A DNA stretch of 64,000 bases, taken from Byssothecium circinans (Eukaryota > Ascomycota > Dothideomycetes > Pleosporales > Massarinaceae). The notes under the pieces are model-generated. The model was given only the letters and a program-made list of their open reading frames with translations. It searched no databases and was not told where the DNA came from. Both the position numbers and the translations under genes were made by a program. Within the stretch, counting starts at the first letter, position 1; each line of letters begins with the position of its first letter. The stretch covers positions 225,260 to 289,259 of the forward strand of contig ML977012.1 in NCBI GenBank assembly GCA_010015675.1, given 5' to 3'. Below, in pieces: positions 43,198 to 53,401 of the stretch.

Positions 43198-44775
43198 GGA
43201 GGGGCGCACCAACTGCCCAGCCCATACCCAGCCTGCACTGCCACGTAATTCTACAGCTTCAGCCGATGGCCAACGTGACGCTGACTGGGTTTTGATTCCG
43301 GAACTCGCTGACAAACCGGAGCAAAGAGATGGAGATCGCGGATGTAATGCTCACTTGGATCAACGTCTGAGTGTTCCAAGAGACCGCGCACGAGGCACCT
43401 TAGGGTAGCACGTGGGGAGCTATCGATAGCGGAAGCGGTGGGTCTTCGATGTTTGGTAGCGGCGATTAGACCCTGGAATGGTAGAAGCTTGACAGGCGGC
43501 TAGTCCGACGCCAACTTCACTGTCGAAACAACAAACCTCTTATGTCCAGCTTGGAATTTGTCAACACCAACAGATACGTCCGAGTTGGCCGGTCACGGCT
43601 CTGATTGGCGGTACGGGAACTACCTAATTTTAGCCCCATTGGATATACGCCGTCACAATGGGGAGGAACCGAGACGCGTGGCAACTTGTGGAATTTCTCC
43701 CAGAGAACAGTCTGGACGGATACGAAGAGACCAATCACCCCGATAGCCTTTCTTCGTTGGGTCAGGAGTGGAACGAGCCTTCAACAGCTCTCTCTCTCCC
43801 CATGAATCAGGAGAAGGAGAGGTCGCCGCGTCATCTGTCGTGCACTCCGGGCTGTCGCCCCTAGGAGAGGGACCTCACCTGAATCCAGGCATCCCTACGT
43901 CGGATTGGATGTTCCCTGTAACGCGGCAGCGGTCCAACCGAGCAGGTGAACGAGTGGGTCCGCCCATGCCAAATAATTGATGGGGCGCGGTGAAAGTGGC
44001 CAGCAACCTGTTGTACCATCCACTGATCAATCATCTGTGGATCTATGGACAAGGAGCCCGAGGGCTTGCGCCCAGATTGGCTCGCAGACGCCTCCTAATC
44101 TGAGCTGGTCTGAGCAGAGCGAGCCATGTCACGTAGCTGTCCTGCAATAAATTGCCGAGGGCTTAAACGAATGAGATGAGATCACTTCGTCTGACGACGG
44201 CTTGGGGTGAGATCAATGGTAATACTGTAATTCTTGTCCATGTGGCCATCACTGCCAAAGGAAGGACGACCCAAATATCGCAAGCCCATGCCGGCTTCTA
44301 TTCTTCCGTTATTACATGCGTGCATACTCCCATACGCCCTTCATAATTACTGCCCCAATTCGATCCCAACTCTATCAATATTGCCGTCTTATACCACTAA
44401 TAGCTGCCAACACTGTTGTTAACTTGTGTGTACCATCAGCGCCAGTTCAGCGGCCGCCTCTTAATTGGAAGCCCAACCCAGCCCAACCCCCAAGCCCCCA
44501 ATATTCCGAGAGCTCGGAAAGACGTCAGCATCACACCTTGTCACCCAGAACTCGACCGTGTTTCAAGAAATTTGACAAAACAACAGTCAAAGTGCACATT
44601 CCTTATTAATCTGAGCAACTATATACCCTACGTAGGTGTGGTCATCGCCGTCACCGAGTCACTGTCACTGACGAGTCATACCTAGCTCCGCAGCACCTCC
44701 ACAGCACACCTTTGATCTTTCACCAAACGAAACCAACGACCTTTTCACCTACTATCCAAGCACCAGGAACTCAAC
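43198..44775. other. 1.6 kb without a supported gene
   Basis: I looked at all open frames here and found no domain or convincing start. It should contain promoters for the zinc-finger gene on the left and the unrecognised gene on the right. The right part (44,330-44,770) is pyrimidine-rich. Confidence 0.4.
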
Positions 44776-46194
44776 ATGGAGGAGTATATGAACTCGCACC
44801 TCGGTGCGAAAGGTATGTCGCCTTCCCTTCTATGGCTCCGTACATATTGTTCCAGGCGATGGCGCTGCGCGTGAGGCCTTTGGTTTATCCTTGGCCGCGA
44901 TCGTCATCGGGCCGGGTGTTGCTCTAAGGATTCGGCGCGTATAGCGCAGATTGTTCGAAACAGTCGACGCATATGACGGTTCTCCTTCCGGATGCGAAAG
45001 ACTTCCAGTCTTCTCTCCTGCTAGCGCGAGGAGACAGCACCTCGCACCTTCCCACTAGAACCACCCAATGACCGAACCCGTCTGAACTGCCCCCCCACCC
45101 CGAAAACATCTATACAACATAGTTGCATCTCGCTGACTTTGTCGCACAGATCGAGTTTCGAAACATCGGAAGAAGACAATCACGAAAGCACTGAAGAAAG
45201 TCTTCAGTACTACTGATGCCGAGCGCTTGATCGTCGAGATGGAATTTCGGGCGCCGGACAGCGTTACCAAATGGGACTTTGACCCAGGCGTCAAGGCCGA
45301 GATCATCGCGAAGCTCATCAGGGAGCTCAAGGCGGGGCCTTTGAAGAGCTGCAAGAACGATGCAGAGTATTACCGGGAGGGTCAAAAGTTCCTCCACGGA
45401 GACGAAGGCAAGCTCTGGGGTAAGTGAAGCCCCTGCAGGTGGATCTGTCACGAGAGAAGCTGGAAGCCGAGTACGATCGGGTCCCTCTTCTTGCTCGCCG
45501 AAATCAACCGCCTACGACCCCCCTGCTGGAAGAAGAATCTCTTACTTACATGGTACCAGTGAAGAAATGGTTCCTTCCACGAGACCCCATGCCGGTGGGG
45601 TCCAACAGTCGCAAAAGGAGTGCAACTGGAAAAACCGCGCCAGCGAAGCTAGCCATTGCTCCCCCTTCTCTCGTTGGCACACCTTCTGTTGGGGCAGGAC
45701 CCAGTGCATCGGAAGCCTCTCCGCCGTCGCCCCTATCCCCTCGCTCCCCGTCTAGTACTCCCGTTCACAGAGATCCAATCATCCAACCTGTGTCTTCTTC
45801 CAGCGGTGCTTCGCCGACCAAAGTGACACCGTCACCAACCAGTGTATCCGATCCGCCCACGATTGTGTGTACTCCTTCGGTCGACGTTGGAGGAGCTGCG
45901 CCGCCTGGGAACGAGGTGGCCTTCTCGGAAGAAGTGTATGGACCCGGAGAGGGCGCTTTGTGCGTTCGCTGCTGGACAATTCACAGCACGAAGATGGGGG
46001 GTCCATTTGTCTACATGTGGCCCGCGGGCTCATCCACGCTCATCGATGCCACTGAGGAGGGTAACCGTGGTTGGAGGCAACAGCTCACAGCGAAGAAGTT
46101 TGTGCTCAGTGCGGTCGCGTTCGGCGGGGCATTGGCCGCGGGCAGTCTCGCGTGGCTACTCAACGACGTTAACTCGCAAACTCGACGACAATAA
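44776..46194 (+). CDS. Unrecognised protein with a C-terminal transmembrane segment
   Basis: My best model is join(44776..44812, 45150..45419, 45560..46194), 313 residues. Exon 1 reads MEEYMNSHLGAK and exon 2 RVSKHRKKTITKALKKVFST then VEMEFRAPDSVTKWDFDPGV. The third exon is Pro/Ser-rich and ends with KKFVLSAVAFGGALAAGSLA plus WLL, a single hydrophobic helix 12 residues from the stop. This suggests a tail-anchored or single-pass protein. The junction between exons 2 and 3 is uncertain. An intron ending at 45559 or a much shorter one ending near 45454 both restore the frame, and the second would keep the block YDRVPLLARRNQPP. A different frame at 46200-46380 encodes another hydrophobic end (ALGSISGGIAGAFLSFLFSF), which an extra intron could attach. 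I know no homologue. Confidence 0.55.
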
Positions 46195-47309
46195 AAGACG
46201 CCGACGACGGCCAGCGTTCCAGCATTTTGTCCGGTGCTCACGGATAACGGTGTTCAAGGTGCAGGGAAAGGACTTACGATACTCCTTTACATATTCTCCT
46301 TTCAAAACCGCATTGGGGTCGATATCCGGTGGCATAGCGGGTGCCTTCCTTTCCTTTCTATTTTCCTTTGGGATCTTTTGAGCGTATTGCGATACAGGTG
46401 TCCTTCCTTTCATCTTATATTATGTAGAATAGACAACAGGTCATCCTTCAGCCTCGCTTGCTTCTTACAAAGGGGGCCGCCAATCAGCTCCCGCTCAATC
46501 GCGCCAAGTGGACGTGGCTAAACCAATTAGGTTTGGGACGATAAGCCACAGTGGTTCACTCTGGTCTTGTAAGACCTATCGCGATGCTTGCCTTCTACAT
46601 GCGACGATGCTAACGCTATGGGGTGCAGGGCACCAGAGGCCTCTCGAGTTCAATCCTGGCTCTGGAAAGCTGTGCACCCACATGACCATGACACGTACGC
46701 CTTTTCGTACATCGAACATCCTTTGCACAACGTTTACGCAGGCGCATCGATTGGGTCTTATGCAAGTACAAGTGCAGGTATCGTCGTACTCCACGTTAGC
46801 AACCAAAGATAAGTGTACGTTTCCCAAACAAGTCTCCATACATGCTTTTACCCGTTTATCACAAACGAAAAGAAGCTTGCGGCAAGTCACTCCAACGGAA
46901 AGCTTAAAAAATATATCGTTCGGGTAGAGAGACGTCATTATAGGTCACGATACTTGAGATTACGCCATGATTTGGATTCCGGTGAGTGCCGAGTATGGTT
47001 GTGCCGAAACTGTGAAAGGTGTTGTGACAGAGTCTTTGCCGGTGGGGTGCCGTGTGCGCCTGCAGTCCCTTTACACTCACCCATGTCATGAGATATACCT
47101 ATTACACTCTTTTTATCTTAGAAGCATCTGGATAAATGAAATTCTTCTGTTTGCTGGCAGCGTTTGAAAGGAGCAGATAAGCGAAGTCTCTTCTCCATCG
47201 ATCCTTCAGGCAAGAACATACGTCAAAACCAACGTTATTCTATCTCATCGAAAAACATCAATCTTATCGTTTGACTCTGGCAGTACAAGATAACACTACC
47301 CCCATTTCA
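46195..47309. other. 1.1 kb without a supported gene
   Basis: Apart from the possible alternative 3' end of the preceding gene (to 46381), no frame is convincing. It forms the left edge of the region of relics and transposon fragments. Confidence 0.4.
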
Positions 47310-48350
47310 TTATGGGTTTTCCGACTGCTGGCCGCTCCTCGACTCTCTGCTCTCTGCCTCTGGAACTGCGGGAAGAAATCTCCTCAAACTTACTTCTACG
47401 GAACATGTGTGCTTTTCCGAAATAACGCCTCGGGGAAACTCAAATCCGTGACGGATGGCGAGGAAAACAGAAAGCTTATGTGGACACTCGGACCTATCTC
47501 CTAACACGATCACCCACCAACATCCTACGGACCTGTCAGCAGTTGAGAGAAGAATGCATGGACTTCAGCATCCGTCTTCTAAATTCGCCATCTCTGCAGG
47601 TAAGGTCCGTTCCAGAGCTCCGTGCGGAGGACTCCCGGGATAGGACTTTTCCACAACAAGAGAGAGTTGAAGATGACATCCTGGAGCACTTTCACGATGC
47701 GAGTGTGATTTGGATAACTCTTAAGGTTGAGGAGAAAGTTACAAAATCTTGGGGTTCCTACAACCAGAGCGTGTCACTCTTTCACCACAATTCCTATCTA
47801 TGCTGCCTCTTCTAAGCCGACTAAAGAGGATCAAATTCATCATCTGGGCCGGGTACGACTGGCAGAGTGGACGGTGTGAATCTTCTCCTCAGAAGACAGA
47901 GAGGTTGAGACGGCTCAATTCAAGCGGACTTTCCCAGACCAGGATGACCTAGTTCTAGCTCCCAGCCAGTGGAAACAGGTCGTTCCGACCAGCTCCTCTT
48001 CTACGGACAACTTGAGCCGTGACTCACTCTCTAGGACCTTAGCTACGCTACTGGAACACCTACCTCTCGTGTCGGAAGTTCATATCGACATCCTCATTGA
48101 TGCAACAAGCTATCTCAACTGGGATCTTCTTGACCCAAAGTGGGTGACTGTTCAAAAATGGCTCGGCGGCCCCATAGCATGTAATTCCGAGGAGAAGAGC
48201 GTCGACATCACGAGCATTCAGAGGAGACATGCCAGTGTCGCAATGATAGGGTCGAGCGAAATCTTCTCCGCTGTCTTCTTGCATCAACGAGACGTATTTC
48301 GAAGGAAGGAAACGTTTTTTCACGTAAACGGGGGCGCTGCGATGTAAGTC
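47310..48350 (+). pseudogene. Decayed gene of the fungal LPLELRE-type (F-box-like N-terminus) protein family
   Basis: Fragments of one protein appear in successive frames. MGFPTAGRSSTLCSLPLELR EEI opens at 47310 and stops near 47420. YVDTRTYLLTRSPTNILRTC QQLREECMDFS follows in another frame. LPLLSRLKRIKFIIWAGYDW continues from about 47750 in a third. LLEHLPLVSEVHIDILIDAT and LNWDLLDPKWVTVQKWL continue from about 48000. The N-terminal LPxELRExI motif and the later RLKRIKFVIWAGYD block are shared by many Dothideomycete proteins of unknown function. At least three changes of frame without fitting splice sites show the gene is broken, including one within CTACAACCAGAGCG near 47760. A transposon remnant lies 245 bp downstream. 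Confidence 0.75.
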
Positions 48351-48594
48351 ATCTTCAGCCAGATCAATCGATTGAGCTTTGCTGATGATGGTTAGCCTTT
48401 CCCTGCCAACTGGCAAGAAGAAGACAACGGGGAAGCTGCCGAAGACAGCTCGAAAACGAACAAAACGAACAACATGCGTGACATGGGCGAAGTTTCTCTC
48501 ACTAAAATCTTCCGACGGGCTGTTGATCACAAATCCCGGTAGATACGGATGTGAACTGTGGTCATATGTTCAGTGTACCTGCATATTAAAAATA

Positions 48595-48652
48595 CTGTGG
48601 TATCCAGCGAAAGTAGTGTGACAGGTCAGTGCGCAGCAAGGGTGTGAGACGC
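48595..48652 (+). repeat. Left terminal inverted repeat of the Tc1/mariner element
   Basis: 58 bp; pairs with 49034-49091. The single difference is GTGTGAC on the left against GTGAGAC in the reverse complement of the right. Confidence 0.95.
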
Positions 48653-48711
48653 CGGAAATGACGTTTTGGCTAGGCTAAGTTGGGATGGAAAGAATTTTCA
48701 TTTCATTGTAT

Positions 48712-48950
48712 TCAATACTTGGTGTGGCCACCCCGTGCATCAATTACAGCCTGACACCTCTCTCTCATACTATTTACTAGGGAATCAAGGTATTCTGGTG
48801 TAATAGAATCCCAGGCTTCCTGCACAATAGCTCGAAGTTGGTCATACGTACGTTGCTTGCCGTTAGGGAGGTCAGGGTGGTTGCGCTCAATATAGTCTTT
48901 CATCTCATTCCACACCGCCTCAATAGGATTGAGATCAGAGAAGGTAGAGT
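48712..48950 (-). pseudogene. C-terminal fragment of a Tc1/mariner transposase
   Basis: The minus strand reads DLNPIEAVWNEMKDYIERNH then TYDQLRAIVQEAWDSITPEY and ends CQAVIDARGGHTKY. DLNPIExxW is the conserved block around the third catalytic acid of DDE/D transposases of this superfamily, and RCxAVIDxxGGxTxY is its usual C-terminus. The N-terminal DNA-binding domain and the first two catalytic acids are missing, so the fragment cannot be active. Confidence 0.9.
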
Positions 48951-49033
48951 TGAGCCCCCCTCAACATCAATTTCAATACAATTTAGTGTGGTATTTTGTG
49001 TAGTAAGGGCTTTTCGCAAACCCCAAATTAGCA

Positions 49034-49091
49034 GCGTCTCACACCCTTGCTGCGCACTGACCTGTCTCACTACTTTCGCTGGATACCACAG
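49034..49091 (-). repeat. Right terminal inverted repeat of the Tc1/mariner element
   Basis: Reverse complement of 48595-48652 with one mismatch; followed directly by the TA duplication. Confidence 0.95.
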
Positions 49092-49208
49092 TAAGGTCAC
49101 GGCACCCACAACATTAACTTTGAAACCCACCAATCACCAATCCAACTCGACCACAACCTTCACTCCACATATCTTAGAGAAATTGACTCATCTTATTCTG
49201 AGATTATT

Positions 49209-49371
49209 GGGCAGACGGTAGGGAGTATCCCGATAGTAGCTAAACCCTGCTACCAAACCCTACCCGAACCCTATTTTCCCAGATTCCATGCCCTAATCCG
49301 ATACATCCGAACCCCAAAATCCCTAAGTAGTAGGGTTTAGCTGCTATCGGGGTGCTTCCTACCACCTGCCG
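49209..49371. mobile_element. 163-bp foldback element (MITE-like) with 7-8 bp target duplication
   Basis: GATTATT occurs directly on both sides (49202-49208 and 49372-49378), and the next base is G on both, so the duplication may be 8 bp. The ends are imperfect inverted repeats of about 45 bp: AGTATCCCGATAGTAGCTAA ACCCTGCTAC on the left pairs with GTAGTAGGGTTTAGCTGCTA TCGGGGTGC on the right. There is no coding capacity. A 7-8 bp duplication points to hAT-like or Mutator-like mobilisation, not to Tc1/mariner. It lies 117 bp from the Tc1/mariner remnant. Confidence 0.75.
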
Positions 49372-49378
49372 GATTATT

Positions 49379-49742
49379 GCCGTTTACATATTACCTTGTT
49401 AATCACGCTTCGGCGGATTCGCTTCCCAGACGGAATAATGTGTGGGGAACCTTGTCGAAACGTAAGGATCATTTACTACACCATGTCCCAGTTTTCACAT
49501 CCCCTAGCCGGATGCGGCGAAAGCAGACTGTGCTGGTAGGTATGTGGCATGGATGTGTGTACTACGTTTTGAAACGTTGGATCTTTGGATAGGAATTTCT
49601 CCGCTGGAGAAATTATATTTCTTCCTCTTTCGATATGGTCTGAAGTTAACAGTTGCGGGCATAATTATATAGCGTTGAGCTTCCCAGTCTATCTTTTCCT
49701 TTGTTACGCTTGCTTTTCTCAAGTCAATCCGTGTCCTAATCC
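49379..49742. promoter_or_regulatory. Upstream region of the GH12 gene
   Basis: 364 bp between the foldback element and the endoglucanase start. No gene seen. The promoter of the secreted enzyme must be here or extend into the element, so the insertion may have changed its regulation. Confidence 0.4.
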
Positions 49743-50669
49743 ATGATGAAGTTTTCAACTGTATTCACTCTCGCCAGCACGGCAGCTATTGCCTTGGCTA
49801 CACCCACTCCCACCATCCAGAAGCGCGCCGACTTTTGCGGAACCTGGGACTCTGCCACCACTGGCGTATACACTGTGTACAACGTGCGTGTGCTCTCACC
49901 CCCTGCTCCACTAACGTGAATACTAACCCGCGTGATGTAGAATCTTTGGGGCCAAGGCTCCGCGAGCTCCGGCTCTCAATGCACTGGCGTGGACGGCCTC
50001 TCTGGTTCAACCCTTAAGTGGCACACTAAGTGGTCTTGGGCAGGTGGCCAGGGACAGGTGAAGTCGTACGCCAACGTCGTCACCAAAGTCTCCCTAAAGG
50101 CTCTATCTGCCATCTCCACGATTCCAACTACTTGGTAAGTATATCGTGCACGAATGACTACCCTCATAACGGCAGTGCTGACATGACTATTGCAGGACCT
50201 GGTCATACTCTGGCTCCGATATAGTCGGCAATGTGGCATACGACATTTTCACCTCCGCCTCCGGCTCTGGATCTTCTGAATATGAGATTATGATCTGGCT
50301 CGCCGCTCTCGGAGGCGCTGGGCCCATCTCCGCGACCGGAAGCCCCATTGCTACGGTTACTCTCGCTGGCAAGAGCTGGAAGCTGTACTACGGACTGAAC
50401 GGAAGCATGGTACGTGTCTCGTCGCCTGATGTTAATATGCGCGGTGGAGATCAGCGCTGACCGGCCACATATAGAAAGTGTACAGTTTCGTTGCTTCCAG
50501 CCAGATCAACAGCTTTAACGGCAACTTGATGGAGTTCGCGAACTACGTGACCAGCAAACAGGGCATGCCTAAATCCCAGGTCTTGCAGAGTGTCGGCGCA
50601 GGAACTGAGCCCTTCAGTGGCTCCAATGCTGTTCTTACGACGACTGCATACACCCTATCCCTAACATAA
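49743..50669 (+). CDS. Secreted GH12 endo-β-1,4-glucanase / xyloglucanase
   Basis: The four-exon model is join(49743..49883, 49941..50134, 50196..50409, 50475..50669), 247 residues, all phases closing. The signal peptide is [19 protein letters not shown], followed by TPTPTIQKR with a KR that may be a Kex2 site. The mature protein has the GH12 order: [20 protein letters not shown], then [13 protein letters not shown], then [20 protein letters not shown] with the nucleophile glutamate in YEIMIW. The acid/base glutamate is expected in [13 protein letters not shown] near the C-terminus. Length is typical of the single-domain family and there is no cellulose-binding module. GH12 enzymes cut cellulose or xyloglucan in plant cell walls. 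The gene is intact although its neighbours are relics. A second in-frame ATG is the next codon. Confidence 0.95.
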
Positions 50670-50999
50670 ATGGGCCTCGGTTCCTGATGAAAGCGGGAGA
50701 GAATCGGTCCTTATTCTATGTATATACTTCGTACAGTACTTGCTTGACGAATAGCCCAAACGATAACAGCGTTTCTCGATAAGAATTTGAATAATTACAA
50801 AGGAGATGTCTAATAGAACATCTTCATGAAAGCGTACTTGAGTGTGATGATAGGTGAGATGATGGGATGCCACCAGGCCGGGAATTCTACGTTCGCCTGT
50901 CGTGTAACGTAAGAAACTATTTTCGTTCGAGGGGCGCCTTCAGTGAAAAGCATCTCTTTCATGCTTCCTTCTGTCAGTTATCCAGCAGCTCTTATCACT
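50670..50999. other. 3' flank of GH12, no gene seen
   Basis: About 330 bp with no supported gene. It leads into the phosphatase relic. Confidence 0.4.
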
Positions 51000-51414
51000 T
51001 CAAACATCTCTGTCTCGTAAACGTTTGGACCGGCGAAAAAGAGTACGATTTAGCAACTGGCTCAGGAAGTATTGGCGCCGAATTTGCCGGTACAGCAGTG
51101 ACATCGCCTTGCCCATACGGCGCCAACATCTCGCTCACGACAGCAAGCCATTACTCAACGATCCTTCAAACGGTGAACGAGGAGCTTCAGTGGCAAGACT
51201 TCTACTATCGCGGCTACTACGAGCTTCATATTAGTGGGGAAGAAGTGATAGCAAACTACTATGGAATGCCAACCGTCGTGACAAGGAATAGCTGGAGATA
51301 CCTTTGGCAAACTTTACAGTAGAGAGCGGTGAAAACAAGCTACGAAGGCCGGTCGGTGGTGGCGTTGTAGAGAGTGGGAGTTTGAAGGGAGGAAAGACGG
51401 TGCAACGAATTTAA
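51000..51414 (+). pseudogene. Relic of a PhoD-type alkaline phosphatase gene (3' end), frameshifted
   Basis: The plus strand reads VWTGEKEYDLATGSGSIGAE, then FAGTAVTSPCPYGANISLTT, QDFYYRGYYELHISGEEVIA and YYGMPTVVTRNSW. The frame then shifts by one base near 51294, and the other frame continues EIPLANFTVESGENKLRRPV to a stop at 51414. I recognise this as the C-terminal part of fungal PhoD-like alkaline phosphatases, in which a metal-dependent catalytic domain comes first. The catalytic domain is absent, no start is present, and the shift lies within an otherwise continuous match, so the copy is dead. Confidence 0.75.
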
Positions 51415-52087
51415 CAGTTGATACAGGGAATGGGACGTGGTTCATTAGCCAAGCTAAGTTAGAGGTTCTGCAGAGGTGAATAGGTTATAGTAGATCAAGA
51501 CAGTGGCAAGATATCTTGATATTACCTAGGTAATACTGCAGGCAAATGATGATCATTGATTGGGGTTGCAGCGCCTCCATCATATGTGATAAGAAATCAC
51601 AATTGAAAGCCATCTCTACTGTCCTACATGAAATGCGTCTTGCTAAATATTAACAGAAACTTCATAGTATCCAGATGACCACATGTAGTCAACGGTTCTG
51701 CACGCAGCCTCGCAGGGTTTGTCACGTGACTGAGTCCTCCATTACTGAAAGTGACGAAGTCAGCAAAGAAACCCAAGCCAAAGACGCACATGCTGCGTGA
51801 CATCTACTAGCCAAACCTGAACTTTCTTGGCTACTGTACAGAGTTATATTTTTGTGGAGTCGTCCTGGGTTCTTTAACGTTGACATCATCTTTCCGATTG
51901 ACGTCAATGTCACGAAATGGTTGAGCAGCAACCTGAAAAGTCCATAAGAAAGCTACGGAAGCTAGACGCTGAATCAAAACTGATTCACTTTTTAATTCTC
52001 ACCAAATATAGTTTGCAGCCCCACTCAAACAGCTTTCGACTGCCCCTTCTTGTAACTTTTTATCGTATACAAGTCCACCACAACACT
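51415..52087. other. Intergenic region
   Basis: 673 bp without a supported gene. A short palindrome ATTACCTAGGTAAT is present near 51521-51534. Confidence 0.45.
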
Positions 52088-52670
52088 ATGAGCGCTTCAA
52101 AGAACCCGGATGCCAACATTAACCAGGAGGGCGAGTTCCGCTCGCGTGTCCCCGGCTCCGAGCCACTAATGACCGGCGGTGTAAGCCATTTTTATTTTGC
52201 TTCACCCAGCCTTTTCTAACATAGTCCAGCACCAACCAGGCAGGAAAGTCTCACCGGCTGACCACGCGCCCGAATTCCACGCAGAAACACTCCCCGCCGG
52301 CACCGCGCCTAGCTCCTCAACCTACACGCCCAATCCCGACCTGAACAACCAGAAGCTCTATCAATCCGCTTCCTCAACATTGACAGGCGCCGACTCCAAA
52401 GACGTACATACCGGACTGGGGCACCCTGGATCAGGTCAGACTAGCCAGGAGTTGCATGATGGGAGTAAAGGACGGGCGACTGCACATGTTGGCCAAGTTG
52501 CGGTCAAGGTGGTGAACGACAAGGTGACCGGTCGGGACCCGTACTTTGCTATTCAGAGGAACTTGGAGGAGGATGTCCCGGCTGGGCAGAGGGGGAATGT
52601 TGGTGGGCCGGCGGCGAATGAGAGGATTCCAGAACCGGCGGAGACGGTGGCTGCTGAGAGCAAGTCGTAG
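52088..52670 (+). CDS. Small hydrophilic conserved fungal protein, unknown function
   Basis: The two-exon model is join(52088..52180, 52230..52670), 177 residues, with a 49-nt intron. The sequence is hydrophilic, rich in Gly, Ser, Pro, Asn and Gln, with no membrane segment. Segments such as MSASKNPDANINQEGEFRSR, HAPEFHAETLPAGTAPSSST and AVKVVNDKVTGRDPYFAIQR have the look of a conserved but flexible protein. Composition recalls stress- or seed-maturation-like hydrophilic proteins, though I see no repeat that would prove it. The splice sites (GTAAGC...TCCAG) and the ACACTATGAG start are acceptable. Confidence 0.7.
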
Positions 52671-53401
52671 AGTGTTTCAGTTGTGAATCTACATTGAACG
52701 AACCAGTAGTATACCCCATGGCCTTTTCACCATTGTCGATTGACTACTCTGCAGACATGCAACAAGTCGTGTAAACTTTTGAATCAATCATGTTTTGCAG
52801 GAAAGTGTAGGACGCGGCAAATCACGACCCGCGCGCCGTCCCAGAGCAGACTAGCCGTATCCACTGAGGGGCTTCGGCCACCCACGCCCATGGCCCACCA
52901 CACCTCGCCTTTTCATGACATCAGCTAGCATGACACATTCACAACCACCTTTGATTATTTGTCGAAAATCGGATACAACCACTGATGAACAGCGTCACAG
53001 CATGCCAGCTTCTGCCCCCACGAAGCCTCTGCGCTCTCTTCCGCGCCAAGCCCTTCATAAAGAAATACCGTCCCACCGTGGCAGTGTGTGCAGCCCGCCA
53101 ACGTAAAGCAAGCAGCCTTCTCCGGCCGGGCTGATTGATCCCAGCAAGCCAGCAGCATCCCATTAGTACAAATAACCCACATTCCTTGGATTGTGGGCTT
53201 GCCATCGTAACTTCCGCGACCCTGTCTGGTCCCGTCTGCACTTAGGTGGAAAGGCTTGCTAGTCCCGCAAACTCGGTGGCAGCTGCACGTTTCGTTTGGG
53301 TTGAGACATACTTAAACAGGCTCTGCCTGCCTCGTCGTAGAATCTTGGAACATAGACTCCACGTTGCTATTGTTGAGACTATCGTTAGCCGCACACTCAC
53401 C
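52671..53401. other. Intergenic region, no gene seen
   Basis: 731 bp. Frames on both strands (52740-53241) have no recognisable domain. The last 150 bp form the leader of the next gene. Confidence 0.4.

Larger units (their letters stand above)
48595..49091. mobile_element. Internally deleted Tc1/mariner element with 58-bp terminal inverted repeats
   Basis: The element is 497 bp. The left end (48595-48652) starts CTGTGGTATCCAGCGAAAGT and the right end (49034-49091) is its reverse complement with one mismatch over 58 bp. TA dinucleotides flank both ends (48593-48594, 49092-49093), the target duplication of the Tc1/mariner superfamily. The interior keeps the 3' end of a transposase on the minus strand and a short piece that may be from its 5' part, joined at a G-run near 48955. 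The near-identity of the ends suggests recent activity, or that the element can be mobilised in trans by a full copy elsewhere. Confidence 0.93.

Noticed and set aside
45360..45755. Frame through the middle of the unrecognised 44.8-46.2 kb gene, reachable by an 18-nt intron
   Set aside because: The intron is too short to be spliced and the translation is featureless compared with the frame that carries the transmembrane end.
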